DNA of 64,000 nucleotides from Actinomadura barringtoniae (lineage in GTDB: Bacteria > Actinomycetota > Actinomycetes > Streptosporangiales > Streptosporangiaceae), in the NCBI RefSeq assembly GCF_017573505.1, contig NZ_JAGEOJ010000013.1, forward strand, positions 296,627 to 360,626, read 5' to 3'. The notes under the pieces were generated by a model. It saw only the letters and a list, made by a program, of their open reading frames with translations, was not told where the DNA came from and ran no database searches. Shown here piece by piece: positions 42,562 through 50,984 of the stretch (its first letter is position 1; the number at the start of each line of letters is the position of its first letter). Position numbers and translations under genes: made by a program.

Positions 42562-44043
42562 ATGGACACCAAGAGCACGACTTACTTCGATCCGCCATCT
42601 TGCTTGAGGTGTCATCAGCCGCTCAGCCGGTACACCACAGGCGACCTTTGCAACATCTGCGCAACCACCGCCCCGGCAGTGGCCCTTCCCTTGGAGTTCT
42701 GGTTTGACCCCGAAGTGTCGGCAGCGCTCGAGACCTGGAAGTGGTCAACCGTGCTGCGTGCAGTCTGGAAAGCCACCGGCGCCACACAAGACGCCATTGC
42801 CGATCAGACAAAGCTCACGCAAGCGACCATCTCGCGGCTCATGTCAGGCCGATCAGGTGGGCAGACCATCGAGACCGCGCTCAAGCTGGTCGATGGCCTC
42901 GGCGCTCCTCGGATCCTCGCCGGGCTCGCCCCGCAGGGCCTCAGACACTTGGCGCAGACTGCACATGGTGAGCCAGAGCCCGGAGGAGAGCCTGACACGG
43001 CGTTTGGCGGGGAGGAGCCCGCTGTGAAGCGTCGCGAGTTCGGGTCTACCGTGCTGCTCGTCGGGTTGTCGGCCGCGATTCCAGACACTGGCGATACGGG
43101 CAAGCCCCCGCAGGTGAATGACGTCCTGGCCCGTCTGAACCGCCCCAGCGAGATCGCCGCTGATCTGTACAAACTCGATGACACCTACGGCGGCGCCTCG
43201 CTCGTGGAGCTGGCAACGGCCCGGTTGGCCAGTCTGAAAGCACAGGTTCGGCGCGCCAGCCTCGCTCCGTCGCGTGAGCGCCTTGCGGTGTCGGTGGCCG
43301 GCGAGTTGGAGGTCTGCGCGGGCTGGTTCAGTTTCGAGGCGGGGAACCATAAGCAGGCTGCCCAGCACTACAGCCAGGCGCTATACGCCGCACACGAATC
43401 CGGCAATGACGCGGTTAGGCTCCACGTGCTGAACCTGATGGCGATGCTTGCGATCAATGGACGCAGCCCGGACAAGGCTCACCAAATAGCGGCGACGGCA
43501 CTCGACACCGCCCCTCACGGGGACCCTCGGCTGCGATCGCTACTGACCATGCGCAAGGCACACGCGGCAGCCAAGGTGGCCAGGGCGGCGGGCCAGGGCC
43601 GCAGCCCGGACTTCGAACGGCACCTCGGCGCCGCGTGGGACGAGCTGGGTGGCAACGGCCCGATCGAGCAGGAGCCCTGGTTCGCGTTCTTCTCCGAGCG
43701 AGAGCTGCGCGGCCTGGAAGCCCTCGGCCGAGGATGGCTCGGACAGCATGAACGGTCCGCCGAGATACTCGCCGACGCGATCCCCGGCATGTTGCCACGC
43801 AACAGCGCGTACTACTCCCTGGATCATGCAAGTGCCCTGGTATCGCTTGGAGAGGTCGAACAGGGTGTAGCGAAGTTCCACGAGATCTTGCCGATGTTGA
43901 TGGAGCTCTCCTCGGTCCGCGTGCGCAACGGAATCGGCGAATTCGCTCAGACACTCACCCCACATGCACGCCACGACGCGGACGCCGCAGAGACCCGAAG
44001 GATCGCGCTCCACCTCGCAGGCCAGGGAAGGACCCCGACATGA
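42562..44043 (+). CDS. XRE-family regulator with N-terminal zinc ribbon and TPR domain
   Basis: 493 residues from ATG 42562 (GGGGAAA upstream; in-frame ATGs at 42535 and 42523 are alternatives). Residues 14-33 carry CLRC...CNIC, a likely zinc knuckle. The helix-turn-helix is ATQDAIADQTKLTQATISRLMSG (about 74-96). From about 230 onward there are TPR-like helices (LAVSVAGELEVCAGWFSFEAG, QAAQHYSQALYAAHESG). TPR domains of such regulators often bind a peptide or small-molecule signal. Coupled by a 4-base overlap to the GNAT gene; adjacent to a perfect operator-like repeat. Confidence 0.85.
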   Translation: MDTKSTTYFDPPSCLRCHQPLSRYTTGDLCNICATTAPAVALPLEFWFDPEVSAALETWKWSTVLRAVWKATGATQDAIADQTKLTQATISRLMSGRSGGQTIETALKLVDGLGAPRILAGLAPQGLRHLAQTAHGEPEPGGEPDTAFGGEEPAVKRREFGSTVLLVGLSAAIPDTGDTGKPPQVNDVLARLNRPSEIAADLYKLDDTYGGASLVELATARLASLKAQVRRASLAPSRERLAVSVAGELEVCAGWFSFEAGNHKQAAQHYSQALYAAHESGNDAVRLHVLNLMAMLAINGRSPDKAHQIAATALDTAPHGDPRLRSLLTMRKAHAAAKVARAAGQGRSPDFERHLGAAWDELGGNGPIEQEPWFAFFSERELRGLEALGRGWLGQHERSAEILADAIPGMLPRNSAYYSLDHASALVSLGEVEQGVAKFHEILPMLMELSSVRVRNGIGEFAQTLTPHARHDADAAETRRIALHLAGQGRTPT

Positions 44044-44594
44044 CGTACAGCATCACCCGGCACACCTCTGACGAAGCCATCGCGATGGAAGGCGAGCTGA
44101 CCGAGCTGTACGTCAAGACCTATGCCGAACCGCCCTACAACGGCGGTGGGGTGTACACGGAGGACGGCTTCCACACCCGCAACCAGCGCCAGTTCCGTTC
44201 GCCTGGTTTCTCGCTCATCACGGCCCGCTCCAGCGAAGGCGACCTTGTGGGCTTCGCGTTCGGGTTCACGATGGGCCCCGGACGATGGTGGGGCGGCGCC
44301 ACCGAACCCGATGGGCCCGTGATGGGACAGGACAAGTTCGCTCTCATCGAGTTGGTCGTTGACGCTGCGCATCGGGGGCAAGGCCTCGGCCGCCGCATGC
44401 ACGATGAGATCCTCGCCAACCGCCCCGAGAGGTATTCGACCTTGTGCGCGCACCCAGGAGCGCAACCCGCCCGCGATGCCTACGACCGGTGGGGATGGGT
44501 GAAAGCCGGAACGGTGGGGCTGGCTGATGACCAAGCTGACGTCATGGTGCTCGATCTAAAGAAGGACGGACGCCAGCCCGTGGAAATCGCCTAG
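44040..44594 (+). CDS. GNAT family N-acetyltransferase
   Basis: A 184-residue acetyl-CoA-dependent transferase. Motif A is ALIELVVDAAHRGQGLGRRMHDEIL (about 100-125; the RGQGLGRR loop binds CoA pyrophosphate), followed by the usual ARDAYDRWGWVKAG segment. Substrate unknown. Begins in the ATGA overlap with the XRE regulator, so it is co-expressed with it and perhaps acts on the same metabolite as the APH-like kinase in the divergent operon. Confidence 0.87.
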   Translation: MTYSITRHTSDEAIAMEGELTELYVKTYAEPPYNGGGVYTEDGFHTRNQRQFRSPGFSLITARSSEGDLVGFAFGFTMGPGRWWGGATEPDGPVMGQDKFALIELVVDAAHRGQGLGRRMHDEILANRPERYSTLCAHPGAQPARDAYDRWGWVKAGTVGLADDQADVMVLDLKKDGRQPVEIA

Positions 44595-44693
44595 CCCCTT
44601 CGAGCGACCCTGTCCCCGACAGCCTTCTCCGACGCACGGAGGGCAAGCGAAGGAAGAGAGGCGAGGCCCCGCCCTTGTTGGGGCAAGTGACCG

Positions 44694-46886
44694 TCAGCTC
44701 TTGTCGGTGAGTCTCGTGTACAGCTCTACCGTCTGAGGGTCTGGTCTCTGCTTGATCCCTCTCAAGCCTTCGTGTAGTTCCTCGTAGCAGTGGTGGATGC
44801 GGGTGGTCTGGCCGAGTTCGGCGTAGTAGCGCATCCGTTGCTGATAGAGGTGTTGGGCGGTGGGTTCGAGTTCGGTCGCGCGTTCCAGGTGGAGGGCGGC
44901 CCGAGCAGCCCCGGCCTCCAACGTGGCGAGTTCGGTCAGCGCCGCGACGACCTTGCGCCGTATAGTCCGATCGGTTTCCAGCGCCCATCGCTGCTCGCCA
45001 TGCAGTTGAGGCAGGTAGGAGCCGGTGTAAAGGGTTACCGCCGCGGACAGCGTCGCTGCCTTCGCGTCGTCGGTCTCAGTGACGGCTCGGGCGATCAGGT
45101 CCTGGAAGAGGTGGAGGTCGCAGGCCAACAGCTCGCCGTTGATCTGATAGCCGAGCGCAGCCGAGTGCGTGATGACGACCTTGCCCTGGTTCGTCGGTCG
45201 CTCCAGTGCGGTGCACAGGAGAGCACGGGCATCGCGCAGTGCGGTGGAAAACCGTTCCGGGCTGCCATTCCACGCGCCCCATCCCAGTCTGTTTTCGAGG
45301 ATCTCGCGGGTGAGCTTGCTACGGGAGCGATGTTCGGCGAGCTGCCCGATCAATGCCCACAGGTGATCGCTGCGGCTCTCTTCCCGCCGCGCTGGCCCTT
45401 CGACAACGCTGCCCCCGAACAAGCGGATCATCCCCGGCTGGCCCTGCGTGGCGCTCAGCTGTCGATTAGCCGATGGCGCGCCATGCAGCCCCAGCGGATC
45501 CTTGGCGGTGAGTCCAAGCGCGACCAGTCTCTCCTGGCATTGGGCCTCATCCAGCAACATGACCTGCGTTCCGGTGAGGTTCCCTGCGGCCTTGCCGGTG
45601 GCATCAGTGATCACGCCGCCGCTGTCAACCGCCAGGGTCGTGCCGTGCGGCCAGTCCCCAAGCAGGAGGCCACCTATTCCTAGGCATGCCCCTATCTGCA
45701 GCTCGTAGCCTGCTCGGGCCGTGTCCTCGGCTGGGTCTATCGCGCACACCAGCGGGACCACCGGTGCGGCCCCAACCGCGCGCCCAGCAGAATCAGGCTC
45801 GGCGTCTCGCAAGGCGGTCCGGCCGACGGTCTGGCCGCCGAGGTCGTTCAGAGCATCCGAAGCTGTCGCGGCCACCCTCACCCCCGACACGGCGGTCTCG
45901 GCCATCCGCCGAGCAGCTTCCTCGCCTAGCAACCTGCGCAAGTCAGGCCCGGTGGTCACCACCTGGCGGTCTCCGTGAACGGCGGCACCCAGCATCTGGA
46001 CCAGCAGGGCTCGCTCGGCCTGGTCCGCGCCGGGCCCGATTAGGCGAAGGCCACCGGTGCGCGTCAGATCAATCTCAACCCGAGCCCCATCCCTGGTTCC
46101 CAGCACGGCCATGACTGGTCCCAGGCCTAGCTCCGCTGGCTCACTGGCGGGGAGGGGACGTGCGGACGGAGCCGCTGATGCTTCGCCCCGGCGCCGTCGC
46201 ACGGCGCTTCCAAAGGCGCCGCCGACAGCCGCAAAGCTGGCGCGGCGCTGGAACAGAATCCAAGCACCGGCGATGCCCACCAGGGTGACCGCTGCAGCAC
46301 CGCCCAGCCACGCCGAAGGCGATCCCAACGACCTCTCACCCGAGGAATCATCCGAGACGGCCTGCGTCCTCGGGAAGGGGGGCGCGGCGGCCGGCACGGG
46401 CGCCGAGAGGCGCGAGGTAGGCGCGGCCTTGGGCGCCAGGGAGGGTTTGTGGGTGGTCTTCTTCTGTCCACCAGGCTGCTGCCCGCGGCTCGGTTCTTGC
46501 CCAACTGCAGGTGTGTCGGCGGAGGATGACCGGGGGTGACGGGATGCTCCTGGCTGTCTGTGCTTGGCGGCCGTATTCGACTTGTGTGGCGCGCGCGTTC
46601 CGCTCCGGTCAGGCGAGCTCTGCGGCCTGCGCACCGAGTTCTTCAGGGCCGTGCCCATGTCCGGATTACGGGAACCGAGCTGCTGGCCGAGGTTCTGACA
46701 CAGCTTGTTCTGGTCGAACATGTTGGCCGCTGCGCCCTTCAAGTCCACGCAGTCACCTCGCGTGGACGCCTCGGCTGGGGCGGTACTCAAAGCGGCAAGA
46801 CCGGCGGCCGCGACGGGAAGGATCGCTCTGGCCACCCACGAAACACCACTGGCCCCCCTGAGCTGCGCTGGCGTGAACTCCGTCAT
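44694..46886 (-). CDS. Membrane-anchored BTAD (SARP-like) protein
   Basis: About 730 residues from ATG 46886. It has a signal/anchor at the N-terminus, then a short Cys-containing secreted-like part (CVDLKGAAANMFDQNKLCQNLG). A low-complexity Pro/Ser/Lys linker and a second membrane helix (WLGGAAAVTLVGIAGAWILF) follow. The large cytoplasmic region ends in a winged helix (SKLTREILENRLGWGAWNGSPERFSTALRDARALL) and a BTAD-type TPR domain (AVTLYTGSYLPQLHGEQRWALETDR...ELEPTAQHLYQQRMRYYAELG). This layout is that of large actinobacterial membrane-linked BTAD proteins of unknown signal. Last gene before the right end of element 1. Confidence 0.8.
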   Translation of the reverse strand: MTEFTPAQLRGASGVSWVARAILPVAAAGLAALSTAPAEASTRGDCVDLKGAAANMFDQNKLCQNLGQQLGSRNPDMGTALKNSVRRPQSSPDRSGTRAPHKSNTAAKHRQPGASRHPRSSSADTPAVGQEPSRGQQPGGQKKTTHKPSLAPKAAPTSRLSAPVPAAAPPFPRTQAVSDDSSGERSLGSPSAWLGGAAAVTLVGIAGAWILFQRRASFAAVGGAFGSAVRRRRGEASAAPSARPLPASEPAELGLGPVMAVLGTRDGARVEIDLTRTGGLRLIGPGADQAERALLVQMLGAAVHGDRQVVTTGPDLRRLLGEEAARRMAETAVSGVRVAATASDALNDLGGQTVGRTALRDAEPDSAGRAVGAAPVVPLVCAIDPAEDTARAGYELQIGACLGIGGLLLGDWPHGTTLAVDSGGVITDATGKAAGNLTGTQVMLLDEAQCQERLVALGLTAKDPLGLHGAPSANRQLSATQGQPGMIRLFGGSVVEGPARREESRSDHLWALIGQLAEHRSRSKLTREILENRLGWGAWNGSPERFSTALRDARALLCTALERPTNQGKVVITHSAALGYQINGELLACDLHLFQDLIARAVTETDDAKAATLSAAVTLYTGSYLPQLHGEQRWALETDRTIRRKVVAALTELATLEAGAARAALHLERATELEPTAQHLYQQRMRYYAELGQTTRIHHCYEELHEGLRGIKQRPDPQTVELYTRLTDKS

Positions 46887-47187
46887 CACGTCCCCCGTTG
46901 CCGTCATCACACCCGACCAGGCCCCGGGGGGAGGACCCAAGATCACCTTCCCAGCATCGGCGGGACCTGCCACCCAGATCACGATGACACGCTTCAGGGA
47001 TGATCACGGCTGGGCAAATCTCGTGTGCACCGGAGTGAGCCGCGCCAAGGCGTTGCCAGTGCGCACTGCCGAACAGCACAACGGCATGCCCCGGCGACAC
47101 AGACCATCGCACATGCCCCGAGCCCTAGGTAGCAGCCAGGAACGACAGCGTTCCGGACAACATGATCATGTTTGGGGTTACGGTCTC
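46887..47187. other. Right terminal segment of element 1
   Basis: 301 bases with no independent gene. Its last part (47125-47187) is, on the minus strand, the C-terminal coding extension of the element 2 integrase. It includes the palindromic CATGATCATG near 47161. Confidence 0.5.
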
Positions 47188-48843
47188 AGTCCCCCCTCGG
47201 ACACAACCCGACCGCACATGTGGAGGCTCTGGGATTACCCGGGCCTCCACTAGTTGTTTCTGCGGATAGTAGGTCATCTTCAGCCCGAGCTGCTGGTAGA
47301 GATCGGCCTTTTCGAGCGGATCGGCCTTGATCACGGTCTGGGCGAGGTCCGCGCTCCGTTCGAGCAACTCGATGATCTCTTCCTTGGCGATGCGGTCTCC
47401 CCGTCGCCCCGAGCGAAGCTGACCCTCGATCCGGGCACGCTTCTCCTTGACTTCGTTGATCCACTGGGTGACCTCCATCGGGTCCGCTCCAGCGTCGAGA
47501 GCTCCGCGATACTGCTTGAGCTGGCGATCGCACGTTGCGAGCTGCTTGCGAATCTCGGCCGCCGCCGCTTCCGCAGGGTCGGTTTCCTGTTCGGCCAAGG
47601 CGTCGATGGTCGCCGCGATGCGGCTCGGCGCGAACGCGGTGGCGAGCCATCCATCGAGGTCATCAAGCACCTCAGCTTCGCGCAGGTAGACCACCTTGGG
47701 GTGATCGATCTCGTTGACCAGGGCGTACTCCTGGGGGAAGCGGCATCGGTAATACGCCTGCTTGTTGTTCCAGTTCCCTTGGAGCTTGCGGTCGCAGTAC
47801 CCGCAGCGGATGCAGCCTCGGAACGCGTACGGGCGACGAGTCGGATTGCCCTTCTTGGAGTACTTTCCACGAGCACGGGAGGCGCGGATCTCTTGGGCGC
47901 GCTCGTAGTCGGCCAGACTGACCAGCTCATCGTGGGCTTGTTCCTCAGACCAGATCCATTCGTCACGGCTGTTCCAGCTCATCTTGGTGGTGTAACCGAG
48001 CGCGACGTCGTTGACGTCGATGAGGACCTCGTCCTTCCGCTGCCGATTCCACACCTGGTAGCCGGTGTAGCGCGGGTTCTCAAGGATGACCTTGACCGCG
48101 GACTTGGACCAGGCGATCTGGTTGCGGTGGCGATTGCGTCCAGGGTCGCTGGCGGACGGGGACGGTATGCCCTGCCGGGTGAGCTCCTCGGCGATGTCCT
48201 TCCGCCCCTTACCAGCCAGGTACTGGGCGAAGATCCACTTCACGACCCGTGAGAAGACGGGGTGCGCGACCAGCCGCTTGAGCCTCTTACCTTCAGCCGC
48301 CTTCGCAGGATTCGGGTGTGGACCGACGTCCTCGAGTTCATACCCGTACGGCGGCCGTCCACCAAGCCAACGCCCCTCCGTTGCGGTGATAGCCCTCATG
48401 GCGGCTCTGACCCGGATCTTGATCCGGTTGCGCTCGCCCTTGGACAACCCGCCGAAGACACCCATGATCATGTCGTGCGCCTCGTTGGCGCCGTCGATGG
48501 GCCCGCCAACCTCCGGCACCCAGAGGGCGATGCGGAAGTGTTCGAACAGCGGGAATGTCAGGCTGTACTGGTTGCCGTAGAAGGCCCGGTGGGGCTCCCC
48601 GATCACGACGGCATCGAACGCACGGGCTGAGTCCTTCAACTCCTCGATGAGGGCGGCGGCGTAGGGACGTCGTGGCCAAGGCATGGACCGGGACTTGTCC
48701 ACGTCGAAGAACTGCATGACGATCTCGCCGCCATGTGGCTCGATCAGGGCGCGAGCTCGGCTGAGCTGCCATGCCCGGGACGCTTCGGGGTCCTGGTTGT
48801 CCTCAGTTGATACTCGGCCGTAGAAGGCGAATCGGGTGGTCAC
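47125..48843 (-). CDS. Large serine integrase of element 2
   Basis: 572 residues from GTG 48843 (4-base overlap with the upstream stop, matching the first element). Nucleophile Ser12 in TTRFAFYGRVSTEDNQD; FGGLSKGERNRIKIRVRAAM; GGRPPYGYEL; zinc ribbon CIRCGYCDRKL...YYRCRFP; then a long coiled-coil. It is clearly related to but diverged from the element 1 enzyme. It does not stop in the att core: after VRGGT it continues ETVTPNMIMLSGTLSFLAAT within element 1 end sequence. Both enzymes appear to use the same target. Confidence 0.93.
   Translation of the reverse strand: MTTRFAFYGRVSTEDNQDPEASRAWQLSRARALIEPHGGEIVMQFFDVDKSRSMPWPRRPYAAALIEELKDSARAFDAVVIGEPHRAFYGNQYSLTFPLFEHFRIALWVPEVGGPIDGANEAHDMIMGVFGGLSKGERNRIKIRVRAAMRAITATEGRWLGGRPPYGYELEDVGPHPNPAKAAEGKRLKRLVAHPVFSRVVKWIFAQYLAGKGRKDIAEELTRQGIPSPSASDPGRNRHRNQIAWSKSAVKVILENPRYTGYQVWNRQRKDEVLIDVNDVALGYTTKMSWNSRDEWIWSEEQAHDELVSLADYERAQEIRASRARGKYSKKGNPTRRPYAFRGCIRCGYCDRKLQGNWNNKQAYYRCRFPQEYALVNEIDHPKVVYLREAEVLDDLDGWLATAFAPSRIAATIDALAEQETDPAEAAAAEIRKQLATCDRQLKQYRGALDAGADPMEVTQWINEVKEKRARIEGQLRSGRRGDRIAKEEIIELLERSADLAQTVIKADPLEKADLYQQLGLKMTYYPQKQLVEARVIPEPPHVRSGCVRGGTETVTPNMIMLSGTLSFLAAT
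47188..47204. other. Attachment core at the element 1 / element 2 junction
   Basis: Exact 17-base copy of the tRNA-Leu end AGTCCCCCCTCGGACAC (also at 7029-7045). The integrase gene of element 2 runs through it. Flanking GGGGTT (left) and AACCC (right) give it partial dyad symmetry as expected for a serine-integrase site. It marks the right end of element 1 and the left end of element 2. Confidence 0.85.
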
Positions 48844-49508
48844 TGGACGCATCCATCCTGCTCGGAGCCAAAGGAGCGGTAGGGGCTCGGGCCCGGCCGA
48901 TCTCCGAAGGGGTCGACGAAGGCGCGCATGATCAGGTCGTGTTCCTCGTTGTAGGGATCGATGGGCCCGCCGACCTCGGGAATCCACACTGCCGCCCCAA
49001 GTTCGGCGAGCACGGCCAGCAGCAGCCAGTACGGCACGTACGGCTCGGTGTCGAAGACCGGAGCTGGCCGACCGATGACCACGGCGTCGATCTGACCCGG
49101 ATTGGTCTTCAATGCCTCCAGCAGCGCGCGCATCTGCGGCCGCCGATGCCAGGGAACCGTCCGGGTCGCGCCTAGGTCGAAGTACTCGGCGACGATCTGG
49201 CCGCCATGGGGTTCGATTAGCGCCAGGGCGCAGCGTCGCTGCCGTTCGTACGGAGTATGCGCGCTGGTGAGGCTGTAGGCCCGGCCTCCGCCGTAGAACG
49301 CGAACCGCAACGGTTGGGGCTCTGGCTCCCCTTCCAGCTGGCCTTGCACGTGCATTTCAGCGCAGGCTCGCATCCGCGTAAACGTTCGCTCGCGGACCTG
49401 GAACTCGTCGAGGGCGCGGCGACGGTGAGTGCCGTTGGCGGGCGGGGTCTCGGTCTTGGGGGCACGTGCAAGCCAGTTGTAGAGGGATGTTTTGGGTCGG
49501 TCCTTCAC
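48840..49508 (-). CDS. Degenerate resolvase-domain protein, element 2 copy
   Basis: 222 residues from GTG 49508 (AGGAGG RBS, 6-base gap). Aligning with its integrase, FAFYGRVSTED is FAFYGGGRAYS, so both the nucleophile Ser and the preceding Arg are lost; IGEPHRAFYG is IGRPAPVFDT. The rest (EPHGGQIVAEYFDLGATRTVPW, DAVVIG, EHDLIMRAFVDPFGD) is well kept. The N-terminal 60 residues differ strongly from the element 1 copy. Conservation of fold without catalytic residues in two diverged elements argues for a real non-catalytic role. Confidence 0.8.
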   Translation of the reverse strand: MKDRPKTSLYNWLARAPKTETPPANGTHRRRALDEFQVRERTFTRMRACAEMHVQGQLEGEPEPQPLRFAFYGGGRAYSLTSAHTPYERQRRCALALIEPHGGQIVAEYFDLGATRTVPWHRRPQMRALLEALKTNPGQIDAVVIGRPAPVFDTEPYVPYWLLLAVLAELGAAVWIPEVGGPIDPYNEEHDLIMRAFVDPFGDRPGPSPYRSFGSEQDGCVQ

Positions 49509-49669
49509 TGTCGGCCTCCTCGATTGCTGGTGTCGCGCTGGTCCGCGCGGGCGTCGGCCTTGAGCAGGATTCGCAGCAGGGCGCGGGCCGCGCCGGGGGT
49601 GAGCCGTGGAGGCTCGTCCGGCACGACCACACGCAACTTCCGCTCCTCGCTCCGGCCTTGGCCGGTCAC
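49505..49669 (-). CDS. Short conserved protein, element 2 copy
   Basis: A 54-residue protein from GTG 49669 (4-base overlap with the zinc-ribbon gene). Core VPDEPPRLTPGAARALLRILLKADAR matches the element 1 copy; tail DQRDTSNRGGRQ. Its stop overlaps the GTG of the resolvase-like gene. Too short for routine gene callers, but supported by conservation and coupling. Confidence 0.65.
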   Translation of the reverse strand: MTGQGRSEERKLRVVVPDEPPRLTPGAARALLRILLKADARADQRDTSNRGGRQ

Positions 49670-50103
49670 CCCTCACCCCGTGACGAGGCGATGACCGGGC
49701 CGGTCACCCACCGCCGCCGGTCACACGGTCGGGCCCGGTGCCCGTCCGCACGGCGACGGCCCATGCATGAGCGCTCGACTTCACCGCCAAGGGCAAGGCC
49801 GGTCTTTGGTCCCGCCGGAGGCGTGGACGGTGATGCGCAGACCGTGACTGGTGAGCCGATGTACTGCTGGTGGCCGGCGAGCGTGGACAGGTGCCAGGAC
49901 TGGCCGCACGGATAGGCACGCAACCTGATTCCGGGAGCGGCGATCCGTGCGGCTCGGCGTGCTTCGCGGCGGGTCAGGTAGCTGGCCCGCCCGCACGCCC
50001 CACAGGTACCGAGCTGGAGCCAACCCAGCAGCTCGGCGACCCGTTCGCGCCCCTGACGGGCCGGAGTCCGTTGCCTCATGGGTACGGTTTCCGGCCGGTT
50101 CAT
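49666..50103 (-). CDS. Small zinc-ribbon protein, element 2 copy
   Basis: 145 residues, same length as the element 1 protein. CGACGRASYLTRREARRAAR and YPCGQSWHLSTLAGH keep the zinc ligands. The low-complexity C-terminus differs. ATG with 4-base overlaps on both sides. Confidence 0.75.
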   Translation of the reverse strand: MNRPETVPMRQRTPARQGRERVAELLGWLQLGTCGACGRASYLTRREARRAARIAAPGIRLRAYPCGQSWHLSTLAGHQQYIGSPVTVCASPSTPPAGPKTGLALGGEVERSCMGRRRADGHRARPCDRRRWVTGPVIASSRGEG

Positions 50104-50984
50104 CGGCGTCCCCCGTTCAGGTCGCGTGCCGCCTGGAAGACCAGGAGATCTTCGTGGGCAGTGGCGCAGGCGGGGACGCCCTTCTCGCGGGCGCGGCGGG
50201 TTTCGAGCATCTGGAAGAACGAGGCCCGGTTCACCAGGTCCCCATCACGCACACCACACAGCAGGGCTGCGAGACGGTTGGTCAGCGCCAGCCCGGATCG
50301 TTCGGCAACTTCGGTCACGCGGCCGGGCAGATCGATCAGCTCACCCTTGACCCGGATCGGGCGGACGGTGACCGCGACCACCCCGTACGGAGTGAGTAGC
50401 TCCGCGCACCCGCGCAGGATCTGGCCGAACCCGTCCAGGAGTTCGTCCATGTGCTGGTGGGCGAGGTTGCCGGGGTCGGTGGAGTAGCGGTGGTTGCTCT
50501 TTTCGACCTTGCCGCCGCTGCTCTTGGCGCCGGATTTGATGTGGCCGTGGGTGTAGGAGCCGTACGGCGGTGAGGTCAGTACCAGCGCCACCTCGCCGCG
50601 TAGGGAGGCGTAGGCGGTGGTGATGTTGCGGGAGTCCCCGCACACCACCCGCGCGGTTCCGGTCGCTCCCTGGCTTTGGGCGTGCAGGACGTTGCGGGCG
50701 GTCATCGCGGCGAAGTCGCTCTCGTACTCCATGCCCGCGGCGTCACGGCCGAGGTGGATCGCCTCCACCAAGGTCGTGCCCACCCCGCACATCGGATCGA
50801 GCACCAGCTCACCCGGCCGGGTGAACGCCTCGATCACACGCGCGGCGATCGCGGGCAGCATCTTGCCCGGGTGCCGCATCGACTCCTCGGTGTAGCGGCC
50901 CTTGCGCTGGATCCGGGACGGCTTCTGCCCGGTCGCCAGCACCGACGCCATCGCCTCGCGGGTGTTGTTGTCGGGTGCGTTCAT
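50100..50984 (-). CDS. DNA methyltransferase, element 2 copy
   Basis: 294 residues, same motifs as the element 1 enzyme (LDPMCGVGTT; LTSPPYGSYTHGHIKSG) and nearly identical along its length, with changes near the two ends. Conservation of the whole target-recognition region suggests that both elements methylate the same site. 4-base overlaps with both neighbours. Confidence 0.88.
   Translation of the reverse strand: MNAPDNNTREAMASVLATGQKPSRIQRKGRYTEESMRHPGKMLPAIAARVIEAFTRPGELVLDPMCGVGTTLVEAIHLGRDAAGMEYESDFAAMTARNVLHAQSQGATGTARVVCGDSRNITTAYASLRGEVALVLTSPPYGSYTHGHIKSGAKSSGGKVEKSNHRYSTDPGNLAHQHMDELLDGFGQILRGCAELLTPYGVVAVTVRPIRVKGELIDLPGRVTEVAERSGLALTNRLAALLCGVRDGDLVNRASFFQMLETRRAREKGVPACATAHEDLLVFQAARDLNGGRR

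Noticed and set aside
44666..44684. GCCCC...GGGGC hairpin between the GNAT and BTAD genes
   Set aside because: Only 5-base arms; too weak to list as a terminator.
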